From positions 1-38,881 of the forward strand of contig NZ_CAMLJP010000054.1 of the NCBI RefSeq assembly GCF_946480385.1: a stretch of DNA of 38,881 nt, in the 5' to 3' direction. Both the position numbers and the translations under genes were made by a program. Positions 24,478-32,582 of this stretch are shown one piece after another. The DNA comes from an uncultured Azospirillum sp. (GTDB taxonomy: Bacteria > Pseudomonadota > Alphaproteobacteria > Azospirillales > Azospirillaceae). The stretch's first letter is position 1. Each line of letters begins with the position of its first letter. The notes under the pieces were generated by a model. It had not been told where the DNA came from and made no database searches. It worked only from the letters and a program-made list of their open reading frames with translations.

Positions 24478-25653
24478 ATACCGGCTCAGGATTGAACTGA
24501 CTCTCGGGCCGCAGGGGATTCCCAAATTATGACGAGCATGATTCACTGAAACTCCACGGGGAGTGGGGGTGAGCATGTCGGCAAGCCTGAAGATCGCGGA
24601 GGGGATGACGGCGGCGGAACTGCGGCACTGGGCACGGCGGTGCGGCAACGGTCGGGCGGCAGCGCGGGCGTATGCCATCGCCAACGCTTTGGATGGGCTG
24701 GACCGTGCGGAAGCGGCGCGCTTGGCGGGGATGGAACGGCAGGCGTTGCGGGACGCGGTGCGGCGCTATAACACGGAAGGGGTCGCTGGGCTGTTCGATC
24801 GGCCGAAGGGACACCGGGCGGAGTGGCTGAGCGACGCGGAACAGGCGGCCTTGGCGGCCGCGGTCTTCAAAGGACCGGACCCTGCCGTGGATGGGGTCTG
24901 CACATGGACCTGCGAGGCCCTGGCGGTGTGGATCGCCGCCAAGTTCGGCAAAACCTTCCATCCGCACAGCGTCGGCCGGACTCTGGGGCATCTGGGTCTC
25001 TCGCGGCAGAAGGCCCGGCCCGTTCATCCCAAGACCGATGCCAAAGCGCAGGAGCGCTTCAAAAAGGGGGGCTTCCCACCGCCCTGAAGAAGGTTGCCGA
25101 GACGCACGCCGGCAAGCGCATCCGCGTGTTCTTCCAGGATGAGGCCCGGTTTGGGCAGAAGGGGCGGCTGTGTCATCGGTGGTGGCTGAAGGGCCAGCGT
25201 CCCCCTGGCCTGTGCGATCAGAGGTTCGACTGGACTTACCTCTTTGCTGCCGTCGAACCCATGACCGGGGAGGGCTTCGCCCTTGTCCTGCCCACGGTAT
25301 CCACCCTCGCCATGAACCGCTTCCTCGCCGATTTCGCCGCCACCCTGGCCCCGGACGACCACGCCGTCATGGTCCTCGACGGCGCCGGTTGGCACGCCAG
25401 CAAGAGTCTGGTCGTTCCCGCCAACCTCTCCCTCGTGCCCTTGCCGCCCTATTCGCCCGAGTGCAACCCGGTCGAGCGCATCTGGCTCTTCTTACGTGAG
25501 AAGCTGATGTCGCTGCGGGTCTTTCCCGATCAAGACGCCATCATCAACGCTTGCTGCGACGCCTGGAACGCCCTCATCGCCGAAACCGGCCGCATCAAAT
25601 CACTCTGCTTCCCTCCTTGGCTCCAGAAGGTCAGTTCATAAGAGAGTCGGTAT
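24478..25653 (+). mobile_element. IS630-family insertion sequence, complete
   Basis: The element is 1176 bp. The left end starts ATACCGGCTC (24478) and the right end, read inward from 25653, starts ATACCGACTC; 18 of the first 24 bases match, including the inner TGAACTGAC block. Both ends are flanked by TA (24476-24477 and 25654-25655), the target duplication expected for IS630/Tc1. It encodes one transposase in two overlapping frames. Confidence 0.88.
24575..25641 (+). CDS. IS630-family transposase, two frames joined by a -1 frameshift
   Basis: Frame 1 (24575-25087) carries the N-terminal HTH domains (ELRHWARRCGNGRAAARAYA, then LAGMERQALRDAVRRYN, and a second winged region up to HLGLSRQKARPVHP). 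Frame 2 (to 25641) carries the DDE catalytic core: first Asp in FFQDEARFGQKG, second in MVLDGAGWH, and Glu in YSPECNPVERIW. Frames overlap at A5G6 (25061-25071). A -1 shift there gives a continuous protein of about 355 residues, the normal IS630 length. The run can be read as G GGG GGC, which allows re-pairing of both tRNAs, so programmed frameshifting is plausible. A sequencing or inactivating mutation is the alternative. Confidence 0.85.
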
Positions 25654-25656
25654 TAG

Positions 25657-25740
25657 GTGCCGAAGCTCGACAACGGCACCACGGAGTTCGTGAATCTGTT
25701 CGCCCTTGATGCGCGCCGCTACAAGCGGGCCACGCGCTGA
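25657..25740 (+). pseudogene. Unrecognised 27-residue reading-frame tail next to the IS
   Basis: Directly after the IS630 target site a frame reads VPKLDNGTTEFVNLFALDAR then RYKRATR and stops. It looks like the C-terminal tail of a protein cut by the insertion or by an earlier deletion, but I do not recognise the family and chance cannot be excluded. Confidence 0.25.
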
Positions 25741-25749
25741 ACACAACAC

Positions 25750-25896
25750 ACTATCCCCATCGCGCACTACAAGATCCCGAAATACATCCGTTTCGTTGAC
25801 GAGTTCCCGATGACCGTCACCGGCAAGATCCAGAAGTTCGTCATGCGCCAGACCATGATCGAGGAGCTGAACCTCTCCCAGGACCGGACTGCCTAA
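25750..25896 (+). pseudogene. Acyl-CoA synthetase (AMP-binding) C-terminal remnant
   Basis: The frame reads [20 protein letters not shown] followed by [20 protein letters not shown] and a TAA stop. This is the C-terminal end of a fatty-acyl/AMP-dependent CoA ligase, including the conserved catalytic lysine in TGKIQK. An in-frame TGA at 25738-25740 and the IS630 element lie just upstream, and no N-terminal part is visible nearby. It is a broken gene, probably lost by IS-mediated deletion. Confidence 0.8.
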
Positions 25897-25916
25897 CCGC
25901 TCGCCGGCTGAAGCGG

Positions 25917-26786
25917 TTAGGCGCTGAGCAGAACCCGCAGCAGCGCGTTGGGAAAGCGCCGCCGCACCGTCACCGCATAGAAGGTCTCGGTGATCCCCGG
26001 CAGCACGTCGGCGGCGTGCAGCCGGCCGGATGCCAGCTCGTCCGTCACCACGATGGGCGGCAGCACGGCAAGCCCGACATCCTCGCGGGCGAGCAGGCGC
26101 ATCATCGCCATGTCGTCGACCTCGGCGGCGATCTGCGGGCGGATGCCGATCCGGTCGGCCAGCGCGTCGAAGGCGGTGCGCACGCTGCTGTCGGTGGTCG
26201 GCAGGATCACCGGATGCCCGGTCAGCAACTCCGCGATGGTGCCGCCGCCGGCGACCCGGTGCGGCGTTCCCACCAGATTGACCGGCTGTTCCGCCAGCCG
26301 GTGGGCGACGAAGGGCGATGCCGCGTCGCCGGCGGGTGCGCGGTTCATCAGCACCACGTCCAGGTTCAGCGCCTCCAGCGCCTGCAGCAGTTCGGCCTGA
26401 CTGCCCGAGCGCAGGATGACGTCGACATCCTCCTGCCCCAGGATCGGCCGCAGGAAACCAATCTGGAAATTGCGCGACAGCGTCGCCTGCGCCCCCACCC
26501 GCAGAGCCCGCCGGCTCCGGCCGCTTTCCTTCAGCGTCCCCACCAGTTCCTCGCCGAGCGCGAAGATCGAATCGGCATGGTCGAGCGCGATCCGCCCCGC
26601 CTCGGTCAGGCGGAGTTGCCGGCCCTCGCGCTCGAACAGCGCATGGCCCAGCCGTTCCTCCAGCTTGCGGATCTGCACCGACAGCGCCGACTGGGTCAGG
26701 TTCAGCCGCGCCGCCGTGCGCGTCAGGTTGCCGTCATGGGCGACGGCCTGGAAATAGAAGAGGTGGTGATAATTCAAATCCCGCAT
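25917..26786 (-). CDS. LysR-family regulator of the dabBA inorganic-carbon system
   Basis: The 289-residue protein has the HTH at residues 5-63 (YHHLFYFQAVAHDGNLTRTAARLNLTQSALSVQIRKLEERLGHALFEREGRQLRLTEAG) and an effector domain (RRALRVGAQATLSRNFQIGFLRPIL). It resembles NhaR-type members, with the LNYHHLFYF N-terminus. The ATG at 26786 overlaps one arm of a perfect 8-bp dyad with a T-N11-A box, suggesting autorepression. It is divergent from dabB, 107 bp apart, so it probably controls the bicarbonate uptake genes in response to CO2 or a metabolic signal. Confidence 0.9.
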   Translation of the reverse strand: MRDLNYHHLFYFQAVAHDGNLTRTAARLNLTQSALSVQIRKLEERLGHALFEREGRQLRLTEAGRIALDHADSIFALGEELVGTLKESGRSRRALRVGAQATLSRNFQIGFLRPILGQEDVDVILRSGSQAELLQALEALNLDVVLMNRAPAGDAASPFVAHRLAEQPVNLVGTPHRVAGGGTIAELLTGHPVILPTTDSSVRTAFDALADRIGIRPQIAAEVDDMAMMRLLAREDVGLAVLPPIVVTDELASGRLHAADVLPGITETFYAVTVRRRFPNALLRVLLSA

Positions 26787-26807
26787 CGTTCGATTTTACC
26801 GAACGAT
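26785..26807. promoter_or_regulatory. LysR-type operator at the lysR-dabB divergent promoter
   Basis: Perfect dyad ATCGTTCG-N7-CGAACGAT with the LysR box T-N11-A (T26790 to A26802). One arm reaches into the lysR start codon (26784-26786), so binding would block lysR while leaving dabB, whose start is at 26894, open to activation. Confidence 0.75.
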
Positions 26808-26893
26808 ATCCCGAGAACAATGAATTTTTTTCGAAGCGGCGGCGCTGCTAGATCGAAGGGACAGGCTCCTCACGCTGTTCCGGAGAGACCGCT

Positions 26894-28465
26894 TTGTTCG
26901 CACACCTCCTGCCGCTCCTCAGCCCCATAGCCCTCCTGCTGGCCGCATTCGCCGGGTTCCGCACTCCTGGCCGACGCCCCGGCTCCGTCCCGCGACTGGC
27001 GGAGGGCGCGGCGCTGGCCGCCTTCGCCGTCGCCCTGCTGTCGGCTGGCCTGCTCGCCTTGACCGGCGCCGGCACCAGCCCGCTGCTCGGCGCCGCGGGC
27101 GTCGGCCTGTCGGTGCGGCTCGATGCGGTGAGTGCGACGATGCTGACCCTGGTCTCCTTCGTCGGCTGGATCGTCGTCCGCTACACCGCCACCTATCTGG
27201 ATGGCGAGGACCGGCAGGGCGCCTTCACCGGCTGGCTCTGCGCCACGCTGGCCTCGGTCCTGCTGCTGGTGCAGGCCGGCAACCTCGTCCATTTCGTCCT
27301 GGCCTGGATCGCCACCAGCCTGTTCCTGCACCGGCTGCTGCTGTTCTACCCGAACCGGCCCACCGCCCGGCGGGCGGCGCGCAAGAAGGCGATCACCGCG
27401 CGGGTCGGCGATGCCGCGCTGATCGGCGCCGCGGTGCTGCTCGCCGCCGGCTACGGCACCTCCGACATCGCCACCATCGCCGAGATGGCCCGCGCCGGCC
27501 AGGGTGCAGCGGTTGCCGTCTGGGCCGCCGGCCTGATCGCGCTGGCCGCCCTGCTGAAATCGGCGCAGTTCCCCACCCACGGCTGGGTGACCGAGGTGAT
27601 GGAGACGCCGACGCCGGTGTCGGCCCTGCTGCATGCCGGCGTCATCAACGGTGGCGGCTTCCTGCTGATCCGCTTCGCCGACCTGATGCTGCTGGCGCCC
27701 GGCGTGCTGTCGGTGCTGGTGATCGTCGGCGGCTTCACCGCCCTGTTCGGCGGTCTGGTGATGCTGACCCAGCCGGCGGTCAAGACCTCGCTCGCCTGGT
27801 CCACGGTGGCGCAGATGGGCTTCATGGTCCTGCAATGCGGGCTGGCGCTGTTCCCGCTCGCCCTGCTGCACATCGTGGCGCACTCCCTCTACAAGGCGCA
27901 CGCCTTCCTGGCCGCCGGCGGCGCGGTGGAGGGGGTGGCGGCGATCCGGCGGCCCGGCCCGGTGGCGATCCCCAACGGCGCCGCGGTCGGCCGCGCCTTC
28001 CTCGCCGCGCTGGCGATCTACGCCGCCTTTTACCTTCTGTTCGGCGCGCTGTTCGGCTTCGCCGCCAAGCCGCCGCAGGCGGTGGCGCTGGGTGCCATCC
28101 TGATCTTCGGTGTCGCTTATCTGCTGGCGCAGGGGCTGGCAGGCGCCGCCCCGACCTTCCTGACCCGGCGCACCGCGCTCTACGCCCTCGCCGCCTCCAC
28201 CGCTTACTTCGCGCTGCAGAGCGTCGCCGAATGGGCGCTGACCGGCACGCTGCCGCACACGCCGGCCCCCGGTCCGCTGGAATGGGCGCTGATGGTGCTG
28301 GTGGTCGTCAGCTTCGGCCTCGTCGCCGTCGCCCAGTCGATGTTCCCGCTGTGGGCCTACCATCCGGCCGCCGCCGGGCTGCGCGTCCACCTGTCGAACG
28401 GCCTTTACGCCAACGCCGTCTTCGACCGGCTGCTCGGCGGCTGGTCCGTGCGCAAGATTTCCTGA
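26894..28465 (+). CDS. dabB: DabB, membrane subunit of the DAC inorganic-carbon transporter (NuoL-like)
   Basis: The 523-residue protein is a proton-conducting-transporter family member (NuoL/MrpA-like), with about 13-14 membrane segments. Conserved ion-channel features include ALLKSAQFPTHGWVTEVMETPTPVSALLHAGVINGGGFLLIR (lysine and histidines of the half-channel) and HSLYKAHAFL. DabB couples cation flow to DabA so that CO2 is trapped as bicarbonate. The start is a TTG, with GGAGAG six bases upstream; no ATG exists for the first ~70 residues, so the TTG is convincing. It is followed by dabA 21 nt later. This order and the missing nuo genes separate it from respiratory complex I. Confidence 0.9.
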   Translation: MFAHLLPLLSPIALLLAAFAGFRTPGRRPGSVPRLAEGAALAAFAVALLSAGLLALTGAGTSPLLGAAGVGLSVRLDAVSATMLTLVSFVGWIVVRYTATYLDGEDRQGAFTGWLCATLASVLLLVQAGNLVHFVLAWIATSLFLHRLLLFYPNRPTARRAARKKAITARVGDAALIGAAVLLAAGYGTSDIATIAEMARAGQGAAVAVWAAGLIALAALLKSAQFPTHGWVTEVMETPTPVSALLHAGVINGGGFLLIRFADLMLLAPGVLSVLVIVGGFTALFGGLVMLTQPAVKTSLAWSTVAQMGFMVLQCGLALFPLALLHIVAHSLYKAHAFLAAGGAVEGVAAIRRPGPVAIPNGAAVGRAFLAALAIYAAFYLLFGALFGFAAKPPQAVALGAILIFGVAYLLAQGLAGAAPTFLTRRTALYALAASTAYFALQSVAEWALTGTLPHTPAPGPLEWALMVLVVVSFGLVAVAQSMFPLWAYHPAAAGLRVHLSNGLYANAVFDRLLGGWSVRKIS

Positions 28466-28486
28466 TCCCGGAAGGACGATCCCACC

Positions 28487-30985
28487 ATGACCGCCCAATC
28501 ATCCGCTCAGCCGGCCGTCCAGCCCATCGACGCCGCCGCGGCCCGCAACCCCGCCCTTTCCGCCGTCGCCAACGCCGCCGTGCGTGCGATCCCGCCGGTC
28601 TGGCCGCTCGCCTCCAGCGTCGCCGTCAACCCCTTTCTGGGACAGAGCGGCGAGAGCCTCGCCCAGACCGCCGCCCGGCTCGGCCGGGTCGCCGGCATCG
28701 CCGTGACCATGCCGCGCTCCTGGTATCTGGAACGGATCGCATCGGGCGCAATCACCGACGCCGACCTCGCCGGCGCGCTGTCGGCCTCCCCGCATGCCAA
28801 CCGCCCAGCCTCACTCGAAGCCCTTAAGGCCGCCGCCGCAACCGCGGCACCACCGCCGAAGGCCCTGCCGACCGTTGCCGAGCTTGCGGCCGAAGCCTCC
28901 GGCACCGACTGGCCGGGTCTGATCGCCGAACGGTTCGGCGGCTGGGCCGCCGGCTATTTCGACGTGGGCCAAGCGCTGTGGGCGGCACCGCGGGGCAAGT
29001 CCGCCTATGCCGCCTGGCGCGCCGTCGCCACCCACGACCTGACGCCGGAGATCCTCGGCCTCACCGGCTTCGCCACGCAGGTCGCCGAGGGTCCGGAAAC
29101 CGCCGGGCAGGCGCTGGCCGCCGCCGTCGCCCGGCTCGGCATTCCCACCGCCGCCTGCGAAACCTACTTCCACCAGCTTCTGGCGAGCCTCGGTGGCTGG
29201 GCGCAGTTCGCCCGCTACCGGCTGTGGCAGGCCGAACTCGGCGGCGGCCATGACTCGACGCTGACCGATTTCCTGGCGATCCGGCTGGTCTGGGAACAGG
29301 CGCTCTTCGACCGCAACGAGCAGCAGATCGCCGAGCGCTGGCGCGCCGTCTGCGCCGCCCATGCCGAGTCTGTGGCGCCCACGGCGGACCAGATCGTCGA
29401 TGCCATCCTGCAGGACGCCGCCGACCGCGCCGCCCAGCGGACGCTGGCGGAAACGCTCGCGCAAGCCCAGCCGGCCAAGCCGCATCCCGTGCGCCCCACC
29501 CTCCAGGCCGCCTTCTGCATCGATGTGCGGTCGGAGCTGTTCCGGCGCGCCCTGGAATCGACCGGTCCGGGCATCGAGACCATCGGCTTCGCCGGCTTCT
29601 TCGGCCTCGCCCTGTCGCACCGCCGCCATGCCTCCGATGTGGACGAAGCGCGCTGCCCGGTGCTGCTGACCCCCGCCGCCACCTCGCGGACCACCGAATG
29701 CGGCCATCACCACGAGCATGGGCATGACCATACACATGCGCACCTGTCGGACGACGCCAAGGCCCGGCTGACCGCGCGGGCGAAGCGCGCCTGGGGCCGC
29801 TTCAAGCTCGCAGCCGTGTCGTCCTTCGCCTTCGTCGAAGCGATGGGGCCGGTCTATGCCGGCAAGCTGCTGCGCGACTCCTTCTCACTGCCGGGCGCCA
29901 AGGCGTCCCACGACCCGGCCCCGCGCCTCGCCCCCGCACTGCCGGTGGAGCAACGCGCCGGGATGGCGGCGACCATCCTGCGGGCGATGTCGCTGACCGA
30001 CGGCTTCGCCCGGATCGTCCTGCTCGCCGGCCATGGCGCCACCACCGTCAACAACCCGCATGCCAGCGCCCTGCAATGCGGCGCCTGCGGCGGCTATTCG
30101 GGGGAGGCGAACGCCCGCCTGCTCGCCGGCCTGCTCAACGATGCGGAGGTGCGGACCGCGCTGGCCGGCCAGGGCATCATCATCCCGGACGACACGCTGT
30201 TCGTCGGCGCGCTGCACGACACCACCACCGACGCGGTGACGCTCTACGACGCCGACCATCCCTCGGCAGCCCACGCCGCCGACCTGCAGCGGGTGCGCGG
30301 CTGGCTCGCCGCTGCCGGGGCCATCGCGCGGGGCGAGCGGGCGCTGCGCCTGCCGCGGGCCAATGGTGCCGACGACATCGCCGGGCGCAGCCGCGACTGG
30401 GCGGAGGTCCGGCCCGAATGGGGCCTTGCCGGATGCAGCGCCTTCATCGCCGCGCCGCGCGGCCGCACGGCCGGCCGCGATCTGCGGGGCCGCAGTTTCC
30501 TGCACAGCTACGACTGGCGGCACGACGAGGGCTTCCGGGTGCTGGAACTGATCCTGACCGCACCGGTGGTGGTGGCGAGTTGGATCAGCCTGCAATATTA
30601 CGGCTCCACCGTGGCGCCGACCATGTTCGGCGCCGGCAACAAGCTGCTGCACAACGTCACCGGCGGCATCGGCGTGGTCGAGGGCAATGGCGGACTCCTG
30701 CGCGTCGGCCTGCCCTGGCAGTCGGTCCATGACGGCGAGCGCCACATGCATGAGCCGCTGCGGCTTTCGGTGGTGGTGGAAGCGCCGCAGGAGGCGATCG
30801 ACGGGGTGCTGTCCCGCCATCCCGACCTGCGCGCGCTGTTCGACAACGGCTGGCTCCACCTGTTCCGCCTGAACGAACAGGGCCGCATGGCGAGCCGCTA
30901 CCTCCGGTCGCTGCAATGGACCGACCTCGACGCGTCCCCGGCTCAGGAGGAACCCCAGGAGGAGTTGTTGCGGGCTGCCGGCTGA
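28487..30985 (+). CDS. dabA: DabA (DUF2309), carbonic-anhydrase-like subunit of the DAC inorganic-carbon transporter
   Basis: The 832-residue protein is DabA. The beta-carbonic-anhydrase-like zinc site is intact: C344 and D346 in CIDVRSE, H516 in [12 protein letters not shown] and C531 in QCGACGG; spacings match H. neapolitanus DabA (C351, D353, H524, C539). N-terminal [10 protein letters not shown] and the C-terminal [28 protein letters not shown] block are typical. It is a cytoplasmic-face partner of DabB that hydrates CO2 vectorially. Unusual: a His-rich stretch at residues 405-419 ([15 protein letters not shown]) in the variable loop after the first zinc-site half, which may store or deliver zinc. 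dabBA form an operon ended by a strong terminator. Confidence 0.95.
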   Translation: MTAQSSAQPAVQPIDAAAARNPALSAVANAAVRAIPPVWPLASSVAVNPFLGQSGESLAQTAARLGRVAGIAVTMPRSWYLERIASGAITDADLAGALSASPHANRPASLEALKAAAATAAPPPKALPTVAELAAEASGTDWPGLIAERFGGWAAGYFDVGQALWAAPRGKSAYAAWRAVATHDLTPEILGLTGFATQVAEGPETAGQALAAAVARLGIPTAACETYFHQLLASLGGWAQFARYRLWQAELGGGHDSTLTDFLAIRLVWEQALFDRNEQQIAERWRAVCAAHAESVAPTADQIVDAILQDAADRAAQRTLAETLAQAQPAKPHPVRPTLQAAFCIDVRSELFRRALESTGPGIETIGFAGFFGLALSHRRHASDVDEARCPVLLTPAATSRTTECGHHHEHGHDHTHAHLSDDAKARLTARAKRAWGRFKLAAVSSFAFVEAMGPVYAGKLLRDSFSLPGAKASHDPAPRLAPALPVEQRAGMAATILRAMSLTDGFARIVLLAGHGATTVNNPHASALQCGACGGYSGEANARLLAGLLNDAEVRTALAGQGIIIPDDTLFVGALHDTTTDAVTLYDADHPSAAHAADLQRVRGWLAAAGAIARGERALRLPRANGADDIAGRSRDWAEVRPEWGLAGCSAFIAAPRGRTAGRDLRGRSFLHSYDWRHDEGFRVLELILTAPVVVASWISLQYYGSTVAPTMFGAGNKLLHNVTGGIGVVEGNGGLLRVGLPWQSVHDGERHMHEPLRLSVVVEAPQEAIDGVLSRHPDLRALFDNGWLHLFRLNEQGRMASRYLRSLQWTDLDASPAQEEPQEELLRAAG

Positions 30986-31051
30986 ACCGTCAGATCGGCT
31001 GAGACCGGACACAACATTGCCGGCTCCGCAGTGACGGCATGGATGCGGCGG

Positions 31052-31104
31052 AAGGGGGACGTTGGCGCAGGCGAGGTCGAGCCGGCGCCAACGTCCCCCT
31101 TTTC
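31052..31104 (+). terminator. Rho-independent terminator after dabA
   Basis: A perfect 17-bp stem (31052-31068 with 31085-31101; arms AAGGGGGACGTTGGCGC and its complement) with a 16-nt loop and a TTTT run. It is one of the strongest terminators in the window. Confidence 0.92.
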
Positions 31105-31242
31105 GTCCCGCTGCCCGTTCGGCGACCGGTGGAACAGAGAAGGCGACACCCACCATTTGGGTTGCGCGCTCAACCAATAATTCGAACCTTCCCCACCTCC
31201 GTAAACACCGACGGCACCTTTGAAGACAGGCAATCTTCTAAG

Positions 31243-31320
31243 TACTCCGATATGCAGCGCATATCCTGACATTTCTGCGACCTTTAGACGCATACTCCAG
31301 AATGCAGCGCCGATCCTGCG
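31243..31320. repeat. Direct repeat pair, 50-bp period, one copy palindromic
   Basis: TACTCC-N3-ATGCAGCGC-N2-ATCCTG occurs at 31243-31268 and 31293-31318, exactly 50 bp apart (21 of 26 bases identical). In copy 1 the middle is a perfect dyad GATATGC-AGC-GCATATC (31249-31265); copy 2 has lost most of the symmetry. Probably regulator-binding sites for the downstream gene. Confidence 0.55.
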
Positions 31321-31481
31321 GTAATGAATTATTCATCGCTCTCGCTTAAAGGGTTTCAATACGCTGGATTGCTAAAATAGGTTTGACCTGAAAGCATCAG
31401 CTTTCTACTTTTGCAACCACCAAACGGTATAGGCACTGCAATTCTAGTGCAGGTTCAGCGGTTCACGCACGGAGGTTCGTT

Positions 31482-32456
31482 ATGAGAGCATTTTGGGGTT
31501 TGGTAATCGGCGCGGCCCTGCTGATGGCCACGGGCGGCGCGCAGGCGCAGGAAAAGCTTCGGATCGGCCATGTGCTGCCGAAGGGTTCGCAGTTCAGCGA
31601 AGCCATTCGGGTGATGAACGAGGAAATCCAGCGCCGTACGAACAACAAGTATGTGATCGAGGAACATCCGGCCAGCGAACTGGGCTCCGGCCCGGCCATG
31701 CTGGAGGCCGTGAAGCTCGGCACCATCGACATGGTGCTGTCGTCGTCGGGCGGCGCGCTGGCGCAGTTCAATCCGAATGTCGGCATCCTGGACCTGATGC
31801 TGCTGTTCCGTGACGAGGCGCACGCCGACCTGGTCCTGGACGGCCCCATCGGCACCTCGCTCCTCGACTCCTTCAAGGACACCAACACCGTCGCCCTTGC
31901 CTGGGCGGAGAATGGCTTCCGCCAGCTCACCAACTCGGTCCGGCCGATCAAGACCCCGGCCGACATGAAGGCCCTGAAGATGCGCATCGCCGAAAGCGAT
32001 CTCTTCAAGAAGGCCTTCCAGACGCTGGGGGCCGAACCCTTCAGCATGCCCTTCGCCCAGCTCTATCCCGCTTTGAAGAGCGGTCAGGCCGAAGGCCAGG
32101 AAAACCCGGTCACCACGATCGTCGGCTCCAAGCTTTACGAAGTGCAGAGCAACATCACGATCAGTAACCACACCTATTCGCCGGCCGTCATCCTGATCAA
32201 CAAGGAATTCTTCGACGACCTGTCGCCGGAGATGAAGACCGCCTTCGTTGAAGCGGCCCGCGCCGGCGGCAAGGCGTCGCGTGAATACGTGCGCAATCGC
32301 GACCGCGAGGGGATGAAAGTCCTCAAGGCGTCGCCGATCACCATCACCACCGAGTTCGATCGTGCGGCCTTCGAAAAGGCCCTTGAGCCGTTCTATCAGG
32401 AAGCCGCCAAGCAGTTCACCATGGAAAAGATCATGGCGATCAAGAACGCCAAGTAG
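31482..32456 (+). CDS. Orphan TRAP-type substrate-binding protein (DctP family)
   Basis: The 324-residue protein has a signal peptide (FWGLVIGAALLMATGGAQAQ) and the DctP fold: KLRIGHVLPKGSQFSEAIRVMNEEIQ, the ligand-binding Arg in KTPADMKALKMRIAES, and LYPALKSGQAEGQENPVTTIV. It is of the C4-dicarboxylate-binding DctP subtype (AEGQENP). A GGAGG site precedes the ATG. No dctQ or dctM gene follows; the next gene is a chemoreceptor. It could serve a transporter encoded elsewhere or act mainly as a ligand-sensing partner of the chemoreceptor. The rich upstream region with repeats suggests controlled expression. Confidence 0.92.
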   Translation: MRAFWGLVIGAALLMATGGAQAQEKLRIGHVLPKGSQFSEAIRVMNEEIQRRTNNKYVIEEHPASELGSGPAMLEAVKLGTIDMVLSSSGGALAQFNPNVGILDLMLLFRDEAHADLVLDGPIGTSLLDSFKDTNTVALAWAENGFRQLTNSVRPIKTPADMKALKMRIAESDLFKKAFQTLGAEPFSMPFAQLYPALKSGQAEGQENPVTTIVGSKLYEVQSNITISNHTYSPAVILINKEFFDDLSPEMKTAFVEAARAGGKASREYVRNRDREGMKVLKASPITITTEFDRAAFEKALEPFYQEAAKQFTMEKIMAIKNAK

Positions 32457-32582
32457 CCGTCCAAGTTCGTCGACAGTTGCGGGGAGGCCGGCGGGCCTGG
32501 ACATTCCGCCCCTTGGCACCCCGCCCTCCTGACGCGATCCCGCGCCGCCGTCCAAGCGACGTTTTTCACAACGGGTGTCCGC

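Larger units (their letters stand above)
30986..31481. other. 496-bp gene-free stretch with terminator and repeat pair
   Basis: No coding sequence is supported here. It holds the dabA terminator (31052-31104), then an A/T-richer leader with two degenerate direct repeats 50 bp apart (listed separately), and the ribosome site GGAGG just before the dctP-like gene at 31482. The promoter for that gene must lie within it. Confidence 0.7.

Noticed and set aside
26870..28498. 542-codon minus-strand frame opposite dabB
   Set aside because: Shadow of the DabB reading frame with low-complexity Gly/Arg/Gln content.
29885..31177. 430-codon minus-strand frame opposite the dabA 3' half
   Set aside because: Shadow of dabA; it also runs through the dabA terminator.
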